Assembly: GCA_039978895.1 (NCBI GenBank)
Contig: JBDWAL010000025.1
Span: 341,998 to 405,997 of the forward strand
DNA length: 64,000 nucleotides
Source: Aliishimia sp039978895
GTDB taxonomy: Bacteria > Pseudomonadota > Alphaproteobacteria > Rhodobacterales > Rhodobacteraceae
Reading direction: 5' to 3'
Position numbers and translations under genes: made by a program. The notes under the pieces were generated by a model. The model made no database searches. It was given only the letters and a program-made list of their open reading frames with translations, and was not told where the DNA came from. Shown piece after piece: positions 26,914-35,632 of this stretch. The stretch's first letter is position 1. Every line of letters begins with the position of its first letter.

Positions 26914-29900
26914 ATGCCAAAGAAAATGCTTATCGATGCCACCCACGCGGAAGAAACCCGCGTCGTGGTGGTGGACGGAAACAAGGTCGAAGAGTTTGAC
27001 TTTGAATCCGAAAACAAACGTCAGCTAGCCGGAAACATATATCTCGCCAAAGTCACCCGCGTGGAGCCATCGCTTCAAGCGGCCTTTGTGGACTATGGCG
27101 GCAACCGTCATGGCTTCCTAGCGTTCTCGGAAATTCATCCCGACTACTACCAGATACCCGTCGCAGACCGCGAAGCGTTGATGGAAGAAGAACGTGCCTA
27201 CGCAGAGTCGTTGAAGGCACGCGACGAGGAAGAAGACACCAAACCCAAGCGCAAATCGCGTTCGCGCAGCCGGTCCCGCTCCAAAGCGGCTGCCGCCAAG
27301 AACGATGATGCCATCGCGACAGCAGAAGTCGACGTTGACAGCACCCAGATCGAAGGCATGGAAACCATCGATCTTACCGACGATCAAAGCCCAGATGTGG
27401 TCGACACACCTGAAGCAAGTTCGCCGATGGAAACTGTGGCGGAAACGCCAGTAGACACGCCTGCTGCGGGTGAAGAGGACGCAGTGCAGCCAGAAGCAGC
27501 CACTGACGATGACGCTGTTGTCGCCCAAGACGCTGTCAAAGCAGACGATGGGACTGACGACACCGCCAAATCGGGTGACGATGCAGAAAACGCCGCCAAG
27601 GCGGACGATGACGTTGAAAGCACCGCCAAGGCGGATGACGCACCATCGGACAGCGCGGACGCAGAGACCGCTCCGTCAGAGGCAACAACAGAAGACACCG
27701 CGTCAGACGAAGCCAATCACGACGACGATGATGACGAAGACACGGCCAAGACCTCAGACGCGACGAAAAAAGACGAGACAATTGAGTCTGTTGCCGACGA
27801 AGACGACAGCGAAGACATCCGTCCGGTGCGCAAACCACGGCCACGTCGCTACAAGATCCAAGAAGTGATCAAAGTGCGCCAAATCCTTTTGGTGCAAGTT
27901 GTCAAAGAAGAACGCGGCAACAAGGGCGCGGCCCTTACCACATACCTATCGCTTGCAGGTCGTTACTGCGTTTTGATGCCAAACACCGCGCGCGGCGGCG
28001 GCATCTCTCGGAAGATTACCAACGCTGCGGACCGCAAGAAACTAAAAGAAATCGCCAACGAGATCGAAGTACCACAAGGCGCAGGTTTGATCGTGCGCAC
28101 CGCTGGCGCACAACGCACCAAAGCGGAGATCAAACGCGATTACGAATACCTGCAACGCATGTGGGAACAAATCCGTGAGCTGACGCTTAAATCCATCGCG
28201 CCATCGAAAATCTATGAAGAAGGCGATTTGATCAAACGCTCGATCCGCGATCTTTATAACCGTGACATCGACGAAGTGTTTGTAGAAGGCGAGCGCGGCT
28301 ACCGCACCGCCAAGGACTTCATGAAGATGATCATGCCGTCCCACGCCAAAAACGTGAAGCACTACCAAGAAGGCCTGCCGCTATTTGCGCGCTTCCAAGT
28401 GGAAACCTACCTTTCGGGCATGTTCAACCCAACTGTGCAGCTGAAATCGGGTGGCTATATCGTCATCGGGATCACAGAAGCGCTGGTTGCCATCGATGTG
28501 AACTCAGGTCGTTCGACCAAAGAAGGATCAATCGAGGACACCGCCCTTAAGACCAACCTAGAGGCCGCCGAAGAAGTCGCACGCCAATTGCGTCTGCGTG
28601 ATCTCGCTGGTCTGATCGTCATCGATTTCATCGATATGGACGAGCGTAAAAACAACGCCGCCGTTGAGAAGCGGATGAAGGACAAGCTGAAAACAGACCG
28701 CGCGCGTATTCAAGTCGGTCGGATTTCCGGCTTTGGCCTGATGGAAATGTCGCGCCAACGTCTGCGCCCCGGCATGATCGAAGCCACGACACAGCCGTGT
28801 CCGACCTGTCATGGCACCGGGTTGATCCGCTCTGACGACAACATGGCGTTGAACATTCTGCGTCAAATTGAAGAGGAAGGCACACGCCGTCGCTCACGCG
28901 AAGTTCTTGTGCGCTGCCCGGTCGCGATTGCCAACTATCTTATGAACATGAAGCGTGAGCACATCGCGCATATTGAAGCCCGCTATGGCTTATCCGTGCG
29001 GATCGAAGGCGATCCATCCTTGGTCAGCCCGGATTTCGCGTTGGAGAAATTCAAAACCGCCACACGTAAAGTTGTGGCCGTGGAAGCCGCTGTTGTGTCT
29101 GTCGATGCATCCATCATGGATGATGTGGACGAAGCCGAGGACGCGCAAGAAGACGAAGCGCCAAGCGCAGAAACACCCACGACAAGTGAAGAGGAAACCA
29201 AACCCAAGCGGCGTCGTCGGCGCCGGCGGCGGCGGAAATCGTCCACTGAGGAGGGCGGTTCTGAGGGCTCCACTGAGAGCGCCGCTGAGGGTCAGCAGGC
29301 TGAAGGTGACGCCAAGTCTGAAGAAAGCACAGGCGATGCTCCGGCACCAGCTGAGACCACATCAACCGAGGCGGCACCTGCTGAAACCCCTGTTGAGGGC
29401 GACGCGGCACCCGCTGCATCTGAGGCTGACACCGCCACAGAAGTCGTGTCAGAGGCCAGCGGCGAAACAGTCGCTGTGAGCGAAGAGGCACCTGCACCGA
29501 AGAAGAAAACAACGCGGTCGCGGTCTCGCAAGAAAGTCGTACCTGCTGAAACGGATGCAACCGCTGAGGGGGATGCGCCTGCGGTTGCAGAAGCAGCCCC
29601 AGCTGAGGACGCCGCCGCTGCGCCAGAACCAGAAGCCAAGCCAAAGCGCAAACGCGCACCACGGCGTAAAAAGGCGGACATTCTAGCTGACGAAGCGGCC
29701 GCGGCAGCCGCTGCTGCAGAGGCGACGACACCTGAGACGGCATCAGCGGACGCAGCAACCACGCCAGACGCCACTGTTGAGGAGGCGCCAGCAAAGCCAG
29801 TGCGCAAGACACGCAGCCGTGCCAAGAAAGTGGTTGCCCCCGAAGCCGTGGCAGATGCGCCCGCGCCAGAGGTTGTCGCAGAGCCAGCCCCAGAACCAAC

Positions 29901-30117
29901 ACCAGAGGTCGTGCAGGACTCGACTCCAGACGTGGTGGCAGAACCAACGCCAGACGTTGTTGTTGCGGAACCAACCCCGGAAACCGTCGCAGCGGCCCCA
30001 GAGCCAACGCCTGAGCCAGCACTGGAACCTGCCGCAGCAGAGCCCGCGCCCGCACCGGAACCAGACGCACCGCCAAAGCCGAAACGGCGCGGTTGGTGGT
30101 CGCTCGGATCTAAGTAG
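26914..30117 (+). CDS. rne: Ribonuclease E
   Basis: A 1067-residue endoribonuclease of the RNase E/G family and scaffold of the RNA degradosome. It starts with MPKKMLIDATHAEETRVVVV, the family N-terminus; an in-frame extension back to 26743 is not conserved and is rejected. The S1 domain is split by a long acidic insert (about residues 100-305) rich in Asp, Ala and Thr. The catalytic aspartates lie in VAIDVNSGRST and IDFIDMDE; the zinc link is CPTCHGTG. After about residue 715 comes a low-complexity tail with basic patches (KPKRRRRRRRRRK) and Ala/Pro/Glu repeats, ending RRGWWSLG. The tail is expected to be disordered and to bind RNA and partners. Confidence 0.95.
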   Translation: MPKKMLIDATHAEETRVVVVDGNKVEEFDFESENKRQLAGNIYLAKVTRVEPSLQAAFVDYGGNRHGFLAFSEIHPDYYQIPVADREALMEEERAYAESLKARDEEEDTKPKRKSRSRSRSRSKAAAAKNDDAIATAEVDVDSTQIEGMETIDLTDDQSPDVVDTPEASSPMETVAETPVDTPAAGEEDAVQPEAATDDDAVVAQDAVKADDGTDDTAKSGDDAENAAKADDDVESTAKADDAPSDSADAETAPSEATTEDTASDEANHDDDDDEDTAKTSDATKKDETIESVADEDDSEDIRPVRKPRPRRYKIQEVIKVRQILLVQVVKEERGNKGAALTTYLSLAGRYCVLMPNTARGGGISRKITNAADRKKLKEIANEIEVPQGAGLIVRTAGAQRTKAEIKRDYEYLQRMWEQIRELTLKSIAPSKIYEEGDLIKRSIRDLYNRDIDEVFVEGERGYRTAKDFMKMIMPSHAKNVKHYQEGLPLFARFQVETYLSGMFNPTVQLKSGGYIVIGITEALVAIDVNSGRSTKEGSIEDTALKTNLEAAEEVARQLRLRDLAGLIVIDFIDMDERKNNAAVEKRMKDKLKTDRARIQVGRISGFGLMEMSRQRLRPGMIEATTQPCPTCHGTGLIRSDDNMALNILRQIEEEGTRRRSREVLVRCPVAIANYLMNMKREHIAHIEARYGLSVRIEGDPSLVSPDFALEKFKTATRKVVAVEAAVVSVDASIMDDVDEAEDAQEDEAPSAETPTTSEEETKPKRRRRRRRRRKSSTEEGGSEGSTESAAEGQQAEGDAKSEESTGDAPAPAETTSTEAAPAETPVEGDAAPAASEADTATEVVSEASGETVAVSEEAPAPKKKTTRSRSRKKVVPAETDATAEGDAPAVAEAAPAEDAAAAPEPEAKPKRKRAPRRKKADILADEAAAAAAAAEATTPETASADAATTPDATVEEAPAKPVRKTRSRAKKVVAPEAVADAPAPEVVAEPAPEPTPEVVQDSTPDVVAEPTPDVVVAEPTPETVAAAPEPTPEPALEPAAAEPAPAPEPDAPPKPKRRGWWSLGSK

Positions 30118-30125
30118 ATAACAAG

Positions 30126-30160
30126 AAAGCCCCGGATATAACGTTCGGGGCTTTTTTCTT
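30126..30160 (+). terminator. Rho-independent terminator after rne
   Basis: A nine-base stem (AAAGCCCCG / CGGGGCTTT) with an 11-base loop continues into a T-rich run, 8 bp after the rne stop. It also faces the end of the TusA-like gene. Confidence 0.9.
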
Positions 30161-30196
30161 TTGTAAGGCTGGTGTCGTCCAAACCACGCGCGTTGC

Positions 30197-30421
30197 TTAG
30201 CCCTTGCGTATTGCCCATATGGCCACGGTCGTGCCGATGTCAGATGTGACCAGCTCGTGGCCCGCCTCTGTGCAAAAATGCGGGATGTCGATCACAGCAG
30301 CAGGATCGTCGGTGCGGACAGTGAGCACCTCACCTGAGCTGAGCGCTTGCAAGCGTTTGCGCGCTTTGAGAACGGGAAGGGGGCAAAGCAGCCCGGTGGC
30401 ATCAAGATCATGGTGTTTCAT
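30197..30421 (-). CDS. TusA-family sulfurtransferase
   Basis: A 74-residue TusA/SirA/YeeD-type protein with the key Cys in the CPLPVLKARKRL motif after LDATGLL, which carries a persulfide in sulfur relay. A second Cys lies in IPHFCTEAGH. ATG 30421 is the family N-terminus; an upstream extension is not conserved. It diverges from the CcdA-like gene, and the pair suggests thiol or sulfur handling. The exact acceptor is unknown. Confidence 0.85.
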   Translation of the reverse strand: MKHHDLDATGLLCPLPVLKARKRLQALSSGEVLTVRTDDPAAVIDIPHFCTEAGHELVTSDIGTTVAIWAIRKG

Positions 30422-30514
30422 GCATCGCACATAGGTGTGATGTTTCAGCCTGTCCACAGAGTTGTGACTGCAGTGCCCCGTGACGCATGCTGAAACGTGG
30501 CGTATGTGTGAGAC

Positions 30515-31267
30515 ATGTTTGGACTTGAAATCATAGATGCGGGGCTGCTCCCTGCGATGTTCATCGCGCTCTTTGCTGGTGTCGTGAGCTTCCTTAGCCC
30601 TTGCGTGCTGCCGATTGTGCCGCCCTATCTGGCCTATATGTCGGGCGTGCAAGTCAACGAGATGTCAGAGACGATGTCGGCGCGTCGCAAGACCTTCATC
30701 ACCGCACTTTTCTTTGTGATGGGATTGAGCACGGTCTTCTTGTTCCTTGGCTTCACAGCGTCCGCGTTTGGAACGTTTTTCCTGCGAAACCAAGAACTTT
30801 TCTCGCAGATATCGGGTATCGTTGTGATCCTGTTTGGGCTGCATTTTCTATCCGTGTTCCGCATTCCGTTCCTGGATCAAGAGGCGCGTTTGGATGCAGG
30901 TGACAAGGGTGGGTCGTCCTTTGGCGCATATGTTTTAGGCCTTGCGTTTGCGTTCGGGTGGACGCCTTGCATTGGTCCGCAACTGGGCGCGATCTTGACC
31001 TTGGCGGCCTCTGAATCGTCGGTGACGCGGGGCACTTTGTTGCTTGGTATTTATGCGGCTGGTTTGGGCATTCCATTCTTGCTGGCGGCCTTGTTCATGT
31101 CACGGGCAATGGGTGTGATGAACAAGCTCAAGCGGCACATGAAAACCATCGAACGTGTTATGGGTGTCTTGTTGGTCTTGGTTGGTCTGGCGCTTGTAAC
31201 AGGTGCGTTTTCGCAATTTTCCTGGTGGTTGCTAGAGCGCTTCCCGGCGCTGCAATATCTGGGCTAA
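30515..31267 (+). CDS. ccdA: CcdA/DsbD-family thiol electron transporter
   Basis: A 250-residue membrane protein with six predicted spans. Both redox cysteines are visible: SPCVLPIVPPY in span 1 and GWTPCIGPQLGAI in span 4, as in CcdA, which carries electrons from cytoplasmic thioredoxin to the periplasm for cytochrome c maturation. The length is standard for CcdA without the extra DsbD domains. No ccm genes are near. The divergent TusA-like gene shares its upstream region. Confidence 0.9.
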   Translation: MFGLEIIDAGLLPAMFIALFAGVVSFLSPCVLPIVPPYLAYMSGVQVNEMSETMSARRKTFITALFFVMGLSTVFLFLGFTASAFGTFFLRNQELFSQISGIVVILFGLHFLSVFRIPFLDQEARLDAGDKGGSSFGAYVLGLAFAFGWTPCIGPQLGAILTLAASESSVTRGTLLLGIYAAGLGIPFLLAALFMSRAMGVMNKLKRHMKTIERVMGVLLVLVGLALVTGAFSQFSWWLLERFPALQYLG

Positions 31268-31403
31268 CCGTAGCGTTTGCCCAATGATGTCGGGTAGGTT
31301 TGCCCAGAATTGAGCACTAAATTTGCGGCATGTGTGTACGTGTCGCAGGTTGCCTTACTCTTGTCGAAAATTCTTGGTAAGGTTGCCGTTATAAGAGGAC
31401 GGC

Positions 31404-32666
31404 ATGAGCAGCACGCCCACACATATCACCCGTCGCCGCGTTTTCTATATTCCCGGCTATGACCCGATCCACCCAAGGCGGTATCGGGAGCTTTACCGTG
31501 CCGAGGGCGCCGAGCAAGCGGGCATCAGCGGTTATGATCTGAAGTTGTCGGCCAAAGTGCCCAAAACTTCGAACGGGGCCTATGGGTGGCATGTTGATAC
31601 GGTGATCGATGGGAAGGACACGCACACGGATATCGATGTGCTGGTCTGGTCCGATATCGTGCGCGACAGCATGGATAATTCGATCCCCGGCACCTATGCG
31701 CAAATGCTGCAAACCGCATGGGCCTATATCGGGTCTGGCGCGTTGTGGCGGCTGATGCGATTGCGCAAAGGTCCTGTTATTGCCGCACTTTATCCCGTTG
31801 GCATGTTGATTTTGCAGGCTTTAGTCGCGGTTTTGGCGGCGTGGATTGTCTATGCTGGTGTCGTTTATGTGTTTGGGTTTATGTCGCCGCGCAGCGTGGC
31901 GGGCTTGCCTGTGTTGCATCAAGTTTCCGGTCTCGGCGCGGGGGCTTTGGCGGCGATCCGGGTGCTGCAGAAGTTCAAAGCGTTGGATGGTAAACTTTAT
32001 GTCTACTATTTGATGCATGATTTTGGCTATTCGGCGGCTTCAAACGGGGCCAATCCACCTGAACTTCAAGCCCGAATGGCGCAATTTGCGGACACGATTG
32101 GTCAGGCCTTGTGCGAAGATTACGACGAGGTTTTGGTGGTTGGGCATTCCTCGGGCGCGCATCTTGGGGTGTCGATCTTAGCTGATTTGATCCGATCTGG
32201 CCGTGTTCCAACGCAGGGCGCGGAGCTTGGATTTTTGACACTTGGGCAGGTGGTGCCGATGGTGTCTTTCTTGCCCAAAGCGGACCAGTTGCGTCGCGAT
32301 TTACACGACCTGTCGACACGTGATGAGCTGACTTGGGTCGATGTGACGGCGCCCGGTGATGGGTGCGCGTTTGCATTATGTGATCCTGTTTCGGTGTCTG
32401 GTGTGGCTCCGGACGGGAAGCGTTGGCCGTTGGTTTTCTCGGCGGCGTTTACCCAAAGCTTAAGTCCAGAAAAGTGGAGCAGCCTAAAGCGACGGTTTTT
32501 TAGGCTGCATTTTCAGTATCTTTGTGCGTTTGATCGACCGCGCGATTACGACTATTTCCAGATCACCGCCGGTCCTGTGTCACTTGGCACGCGTTACAAA
32601 GACCGTCCTGCATCGAAGTCGCGGATTGATTATTCGGTTAGCAAATACACCTCTCGGGCGGCATGA
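31404..32666 (+). CDS. Alpha/beta-hydrolase-like membrane protein
   Basis: A 420-residue protein. Residues about 112-165 hold two hydrophobic segments (GMLILQALVAVLAAWIVYAG is the first), and the second half has a serine-hydrolase elbow, GHSSGAHLG, near residue 250. It therefore looks like a lipase/esterase-type enzyme tied to the membrane. I do not recognise a named family. The stop is overlapped by the P450 start (ATGA), so the two are translationally coupled and probably act on related substrates, which is inference. Confidence 0.72.
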   Translation: MSSTPTHITRRRVFYIPGYDPIHPRRYRELYRAEGAEQAGISGYDLKLSAKVPKTSNGAYGWHVDTVIDGKDTHTDIDVLVWSDIVRDSMDNSIPGTYAQMLQTAWAYIGSGALWRLMRLRKGPVIAALYPVGMLILQALVAVLAAWIVYAGVVYVFGFMSPRSVAGLPVLHQVSGLGAGALAAIRVLQKFKALDGKLYVYYLMHDFGYSAASNGANPPELQARMAQFADTIGQALCEDYDEVLVVGHSSGAHLGVSILADLIRSGRVPTQGAELGFLTLGQVVPMVSFLPKADQLRRDLHDLSTRDELTWVDVTAPGDGCAFALCDPVSVSGVAPDGKRWPLVFSAAFTQSLSPEKWSSLKRRFFRLHFQYLCAFDRPRDYDYFQITAGPVSLGTRYKDRPASKSRIDYSVSKYTSRAA

Positions 32667-34021
32667 CAGACATATTGCCCCCGAAACCCGCGAGCCGTCC
32701 GGGCAAAGTGTCCTTGCGCCAATATGCAAAGCTGTTTCGCCAAGACATCCTTTCGGCACAGCCCGCGCGATTGTACCGCGCATGGATGGCCGAATTCCGC
32801 ACACCTTTCTTTCGATCCTTCTTGATCAATCAACCGCAATTGGTGGCCAAAGTTCTCAAGGACCGCCCCAAAGATTTTCCCAAATCGGGTCGCGTCGCGG
32901 AAGGGTTGCGGCCCTTACTGGGGGACGGGGTGTTCTTAAGCAACGGCGCGGCTTGGGAACGACAACGACGCATCATTGATCCGGCCTTTGAAGGCGGGCG
33001 GTTGCGCGAAATTTATCCCGCGATGTGGGACGCCGCTGAAGCCACAGCCACCCGGCTAGAGGCACAAATCGGCACCGTTCTTGAGGTCGAACCAGAGACA
33101 TCGCATGCCGCTGCCGATGTGATTTTTCGCACTTTGTTTTCAATTCCGATTGAGCATGAAATCGCACGGGACATGTTCGCGGAGTTCTCGAATTATCAAC
33201 GTAGTCAACCGCTTGTGAACCTTGCGGCGATGTTGCCAATGCCGCGTTGGATGCCGCGATTTTTCCGATCTGGCACGAAAGCGAGTGCGGCGCGTATTCG
33301 CGGGTTGATCGCGCAACTGACCCAAGATCGCGCAGCGGCAATTGCGCAAGGCCGTGCGCCGGATGATTTGGCAACCAAGATCATGACGCAGCCCGACCCC
33401 CAAACAGGGGAGACGTTCAGCGCAGAAGAAATGGTTGATCAGGTGGCGATCTTCTTTTTGGCGGGACATGAAACCAGCGCGTCGGCGTTGGCCTGGGCTT
33501 TATATTTGATGGCCACGCATCCAGAGTGGCAAGAGAAGGTTGCGGTCGAGGCCCAAGCATTGACCCGTTCTGACTTTTCGCAAGTGTCCAAACTGCGCGT
33601 CACGCGGGATGTGTTTCGCGAAGCGTTGCGGTTATATCCCCCGGTTCCCATGATGGTGCGTGAGGCCTCTTGCCCTGAACAGTTTCGCGACCGGGACGTG
33701 CCAAAAGGTGCGCAATTGGTGCTAAGCCCTTGGCATCTGCACCGTCATGAACGCTTGTGGGACAACCCGGATGGGTTTGATCCTGCGCGTTGGGGCACGG
33801 AAAATGGCAAAACCTGTGCGCGCGAAGCTTTTATCCCGTTTTCCGCCGGCGCGCGTGTTTGTCCGGGCGCGGGATTCGCGATGGTCGAAGGCCCCTTACT
33901 TTTGGCGCGTATTTTGCGGGATTTAAAAGTGGAACCCGTGCAAGGTGATGTGCCCGTTCCTGTGGCACATCTGACGGTGCGCAGTAAAGCTGGCATACGA
34001 GTTAACATTGTCCGACGCTAA
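32663..34021 (+). CDS. Cytochrome P450
   Basis: A 452-residue soluble P450. The I-helix oxygen-binding motif AGHETSA, the K-helix EALR (EALRLYPPVP) and the heme-cysteine loop FSAGARVCPGAG are complete, so it should be active. It belongs to the CYP4/102-like bacterial type by overall layout, but I cannot assign a CYP family. Substrate and redox partner are unknown; no ferredoxin gene is adjacent. The ATG overlaps the hydrolase stop by four bases, forming a two-gene unit. Confidence 0.93.
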   Translation: MTDILPPKPASRPGKVSLRQYAKLFRQDILSAQPARLYRAWMAEFRTPFFRSFLINQPQLVAKVLKDRPKDFPKSGRVAEGLRPLLGDGVFLSNGAAWERQRRIIDPAFEGGRLREIYPAMWDAAEATATRLEAQIGTVLEVEPETSHAAADVIFRTLFSIPIEHEIARDMFAEFSNYQRSQPLVNLAAMLPMPRWMPRFFRSGTKASAARIRGLIAQLTQDRAAAIAQGRAPDDLATKIMTQPDPQTGETFSAEEMVDQVAIFFLAGHETSASALAWALYLMATHPEWQEKVAVEAQALTRSDFSQVSKLRVTRDVFREALRLYPPVPMMVREASCPEQFRDRDVPKGAQLVLSPWHLHRHERLWDNPDGFDPARWGTENGKTCAREAFIPFSAGARVCPGAGFAMVEGPLLLARILRDLKVEPVQGDVPVPVAHLTVRSKAGIRVNIVRR

Positions 34022-34086
34022 CAGTATACCACCCGAACCATTCTTCACCTAAGACACCGTAAAGCACGGAATCATAGGGGTACGAC

Positions 34087-34977
34087 ATGGCAGATCTGGT
34101 GAAAATGCACGCGCAAATGCAAAACGGGGCTGGCTTCATCGCAGCTTTGGACCAATCCGGTGGTTCGACTCCGAAAGCGCTTGGTATGTATGGCGTCGAC
34201 GAAAGCATGTATAATTCTGACGTAGAGATGTTTGCTGAGATGCAAAACATGCGCGAGCGGATCATTCTGGCACCCGACTTTACGTCCGACAAAGTGATCG
34301 GCGCGATCCTATTTGAACGCACATTGGGCGAAGCAATCAACGGAACGCCCGTCGCAGAATATCTTTGGGGCGAAAAGCAAATCGTGCCATTCTTGAAGAT
34401 CGACAAGGGTCTTGAGGATCAAGCGAACGGTGTTCAATTGATGAAGCCAATGCCGGGGCTTAATGAGGTGTTGGCCAAAGCTGCAGGCATGGGCGTCTTT
34501 GGCACGAAGGAACGCTCTGTAATCCACGAGGCCAATGAGGTTGGTATCAAGGCCGTTGTGGCGCAACAATTTGATGTCGCGCGCCAAGTGATTGCCGCCG
34601 GTTTGGTGCCGATTGTTGAACCTGAAATCAACATTACGTCTGCCACCAAAGCAGAAGCGGAAGTGATGATGCGGGACGCAATCCAAGCTGAACTTGATGG
34701 CTTGGACGACACCCAAAATGTGATTTTGAAACTCACGTTGCCAGAAAGCGCAAACGCCTATGACAATTTGGCGGTACACGCGCGTGTTGTGCGGGTTGTC
34801 GCGTTGTCGGGTGGGTATTCGACAGACGAAGCATCGCAGCGCCTGTCAAAGAACACACATATGATCGCCAGCTTCAGTCGTGCGCTGACAGAAGGGTTGA
34901 AAAAGCAGATGAGCGACGCGGAATTCGCATCTGCCATCGGCAAGAACATCAACCAGATCTACGGCGCATCCCTGTAA
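34087..34977 (+). CDS. Class I fructose-bisphosphate aldolase
   Basis: A 296-residue Schiff-base aldolase of the type found in proteobacteria (short class I form). The N-terminus has GFIAALDQSGGSTPKAL; the later segments FLKIDKGLE, VPIVEPEIN and VILKLTLPE fit the barrel strands that carry the catalytic lysine. It cleaves fructose 1,6-bisphosphate in glycolysis or works in reverse in gluconeogenesis. It stands alone on the plus strand and converges with a short hypothetical gene 9 bp away. Confidence 0.9.
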   Translation: MADLVKMHAQMQNGAGFIAALDQSGGSTPKALGMYGVDESMYNSDVEMFAEMQNMRERIILAPDFTSDKVIGAILFERTLGEAINGTPVAEYLWGEKQIVPFLKIDKGLEDQANGVQLMKPMPGLNEVLAKAAGMGVFGTKERSVIHEANEVGIKAVVAQQFDVARQVIAAGLVPIVEPEINITSATKAEAEVMMRDAIQAELDGLDDTQNVILKLTLPESANAYDNLAVHARVVRVVALSGGYSTDEASQRLSKNTHMIASFSRALTEGLKKQMSDAEFASAIGKNINQIYGASL

Positions 34978-34986
34978 AGGCGACGC

Positions 34987-35223
34987 TTAAGCAATAATAT
35001 GTAAGTCCTTGTTGTTGCAGAAGATATAGATTTGCCCGCGATTCACCATAGCCGTGAATTTGCGGGCTTTCATTTCTTGGATAAAGCGATCACGGCCAAT
35101 GAAACGTTCCATATCAAGATTGGACAATCGCACGACACCGCCACTATGAGCGTCATTCGTGCTGAACAAATCTTCGAAGAATTCTTCAGGTGTTAGCGGG
35201 TTTTTTTGAGCATTAAGGATCAT
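34987..35223 (-). CDS. Conserved-looking small hypothetical protein
   Basis: A 78-residue soluble protein with balanced composition (TPEEFFEDLFSTNDAH, then FIGRDRFIQEMKARKFTAMV), likely a helix-strand domain. No family is recognised. It lies 23 bp beyond the RHH gene on the same strand, so it may be the last gene of the fumC unit. Confidence 0.6.
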   Translation of the reverse strand: MILNAQKNPLTPEEFFEDLFSTNDAHSGGVVRLSNLDMERFIGRDRFIQEMKARKFTAMVNRGQIYIFCNNKDLHIIA

Positions 35224-35246
35224 AAATTAACCATAGGCTCAGTTGC

Positions 35247-35462
35247 TTAATTTTCTCTGAATCGGCGCAACACAAATACCCGGATTGCAGAGGCTAATCC
35301 CACATCTCCGCGCGTTTCGTCTATTTCGGCGGCAAGTTGGTTGATTGGTTTATTTTGCGCGTCTGCGATCTCGCGAAAGGCTGCCCAGAAGTCATCTTCC
35401 AGAGAGACAGATGTTCGGTGTCCGCGCAACGTGAGCGAGTGTTTGACGGGGCGAGCGTTCAT
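35247..35462 (-). CDS. Ribbon-helix-helix domain protein
   Basis: A 71-residue protein of the RHH_4 type: the strand and helices are HSLTLRGHRTSVSLEDDFW and then FREIADAQNKPINQLAAEI. Such proteins may bind DNA as dimers. Its ATG overlaps the DUF4169 stop (ATGA), which ties it to the fumC-DUF4169 unit. A regulatory role is inferred from the fold only. Confidence 0.85.
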   Translation of the reverse strand: MNARPVKHSLTLRGHRTSVSLEDDFWAAFREIADAQNKPINQLAAEIDETRGDVGLASAIRVFVLRRFREN

Positions 35463-35632
35463 GGGTCGCGCTTATGTCCGTCCAGATCGCGCGCTGCTTT
35501 GTCTGCTTGGGCTTGCGCGTTCTGTTTTTCAGCTTTGGTGCGCCCGAACGCAGCAACGTTTTGGTCTGCGCGGGCCTTTTTGTCGTCCTGCGCTTTCGCT
35601 TTACGTGCTTTGTTCAGGCTGACAACCTTCAC
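35459..35632 (-). CDS. DUF4169 family small protein
   Basis: A 57-residue highly basic, helical protein starting VKVVSLNKARKAKAQDDK and ending in LDGHKRDP, matching DUF4169. The start is a GTG overlapping the fumC stop (GTGA); the codon directly before it in the same frame is TAA, so no longer start is possible. The stop overlaps the RHH start. Function is unknown. The gene is short enough to be missed by length cut-offs, but the double overlap argues strongly that it is real. Confidence 0.85.
   Translation of the reverse strand: MKVVSLNKARKAKAQDDKKARADQNVAAFGRTKAEKQNAQAQADKAARDLDGHKRDP

Noticed and set aside
29114..30218. Two long minus-strand frames inside the end of rne
   Set aside because: They are low-complexity (Leu/Arg/Gln or Ala/Ser/Gly) mirrors of the repetitive RNase E tail, with no start signals.
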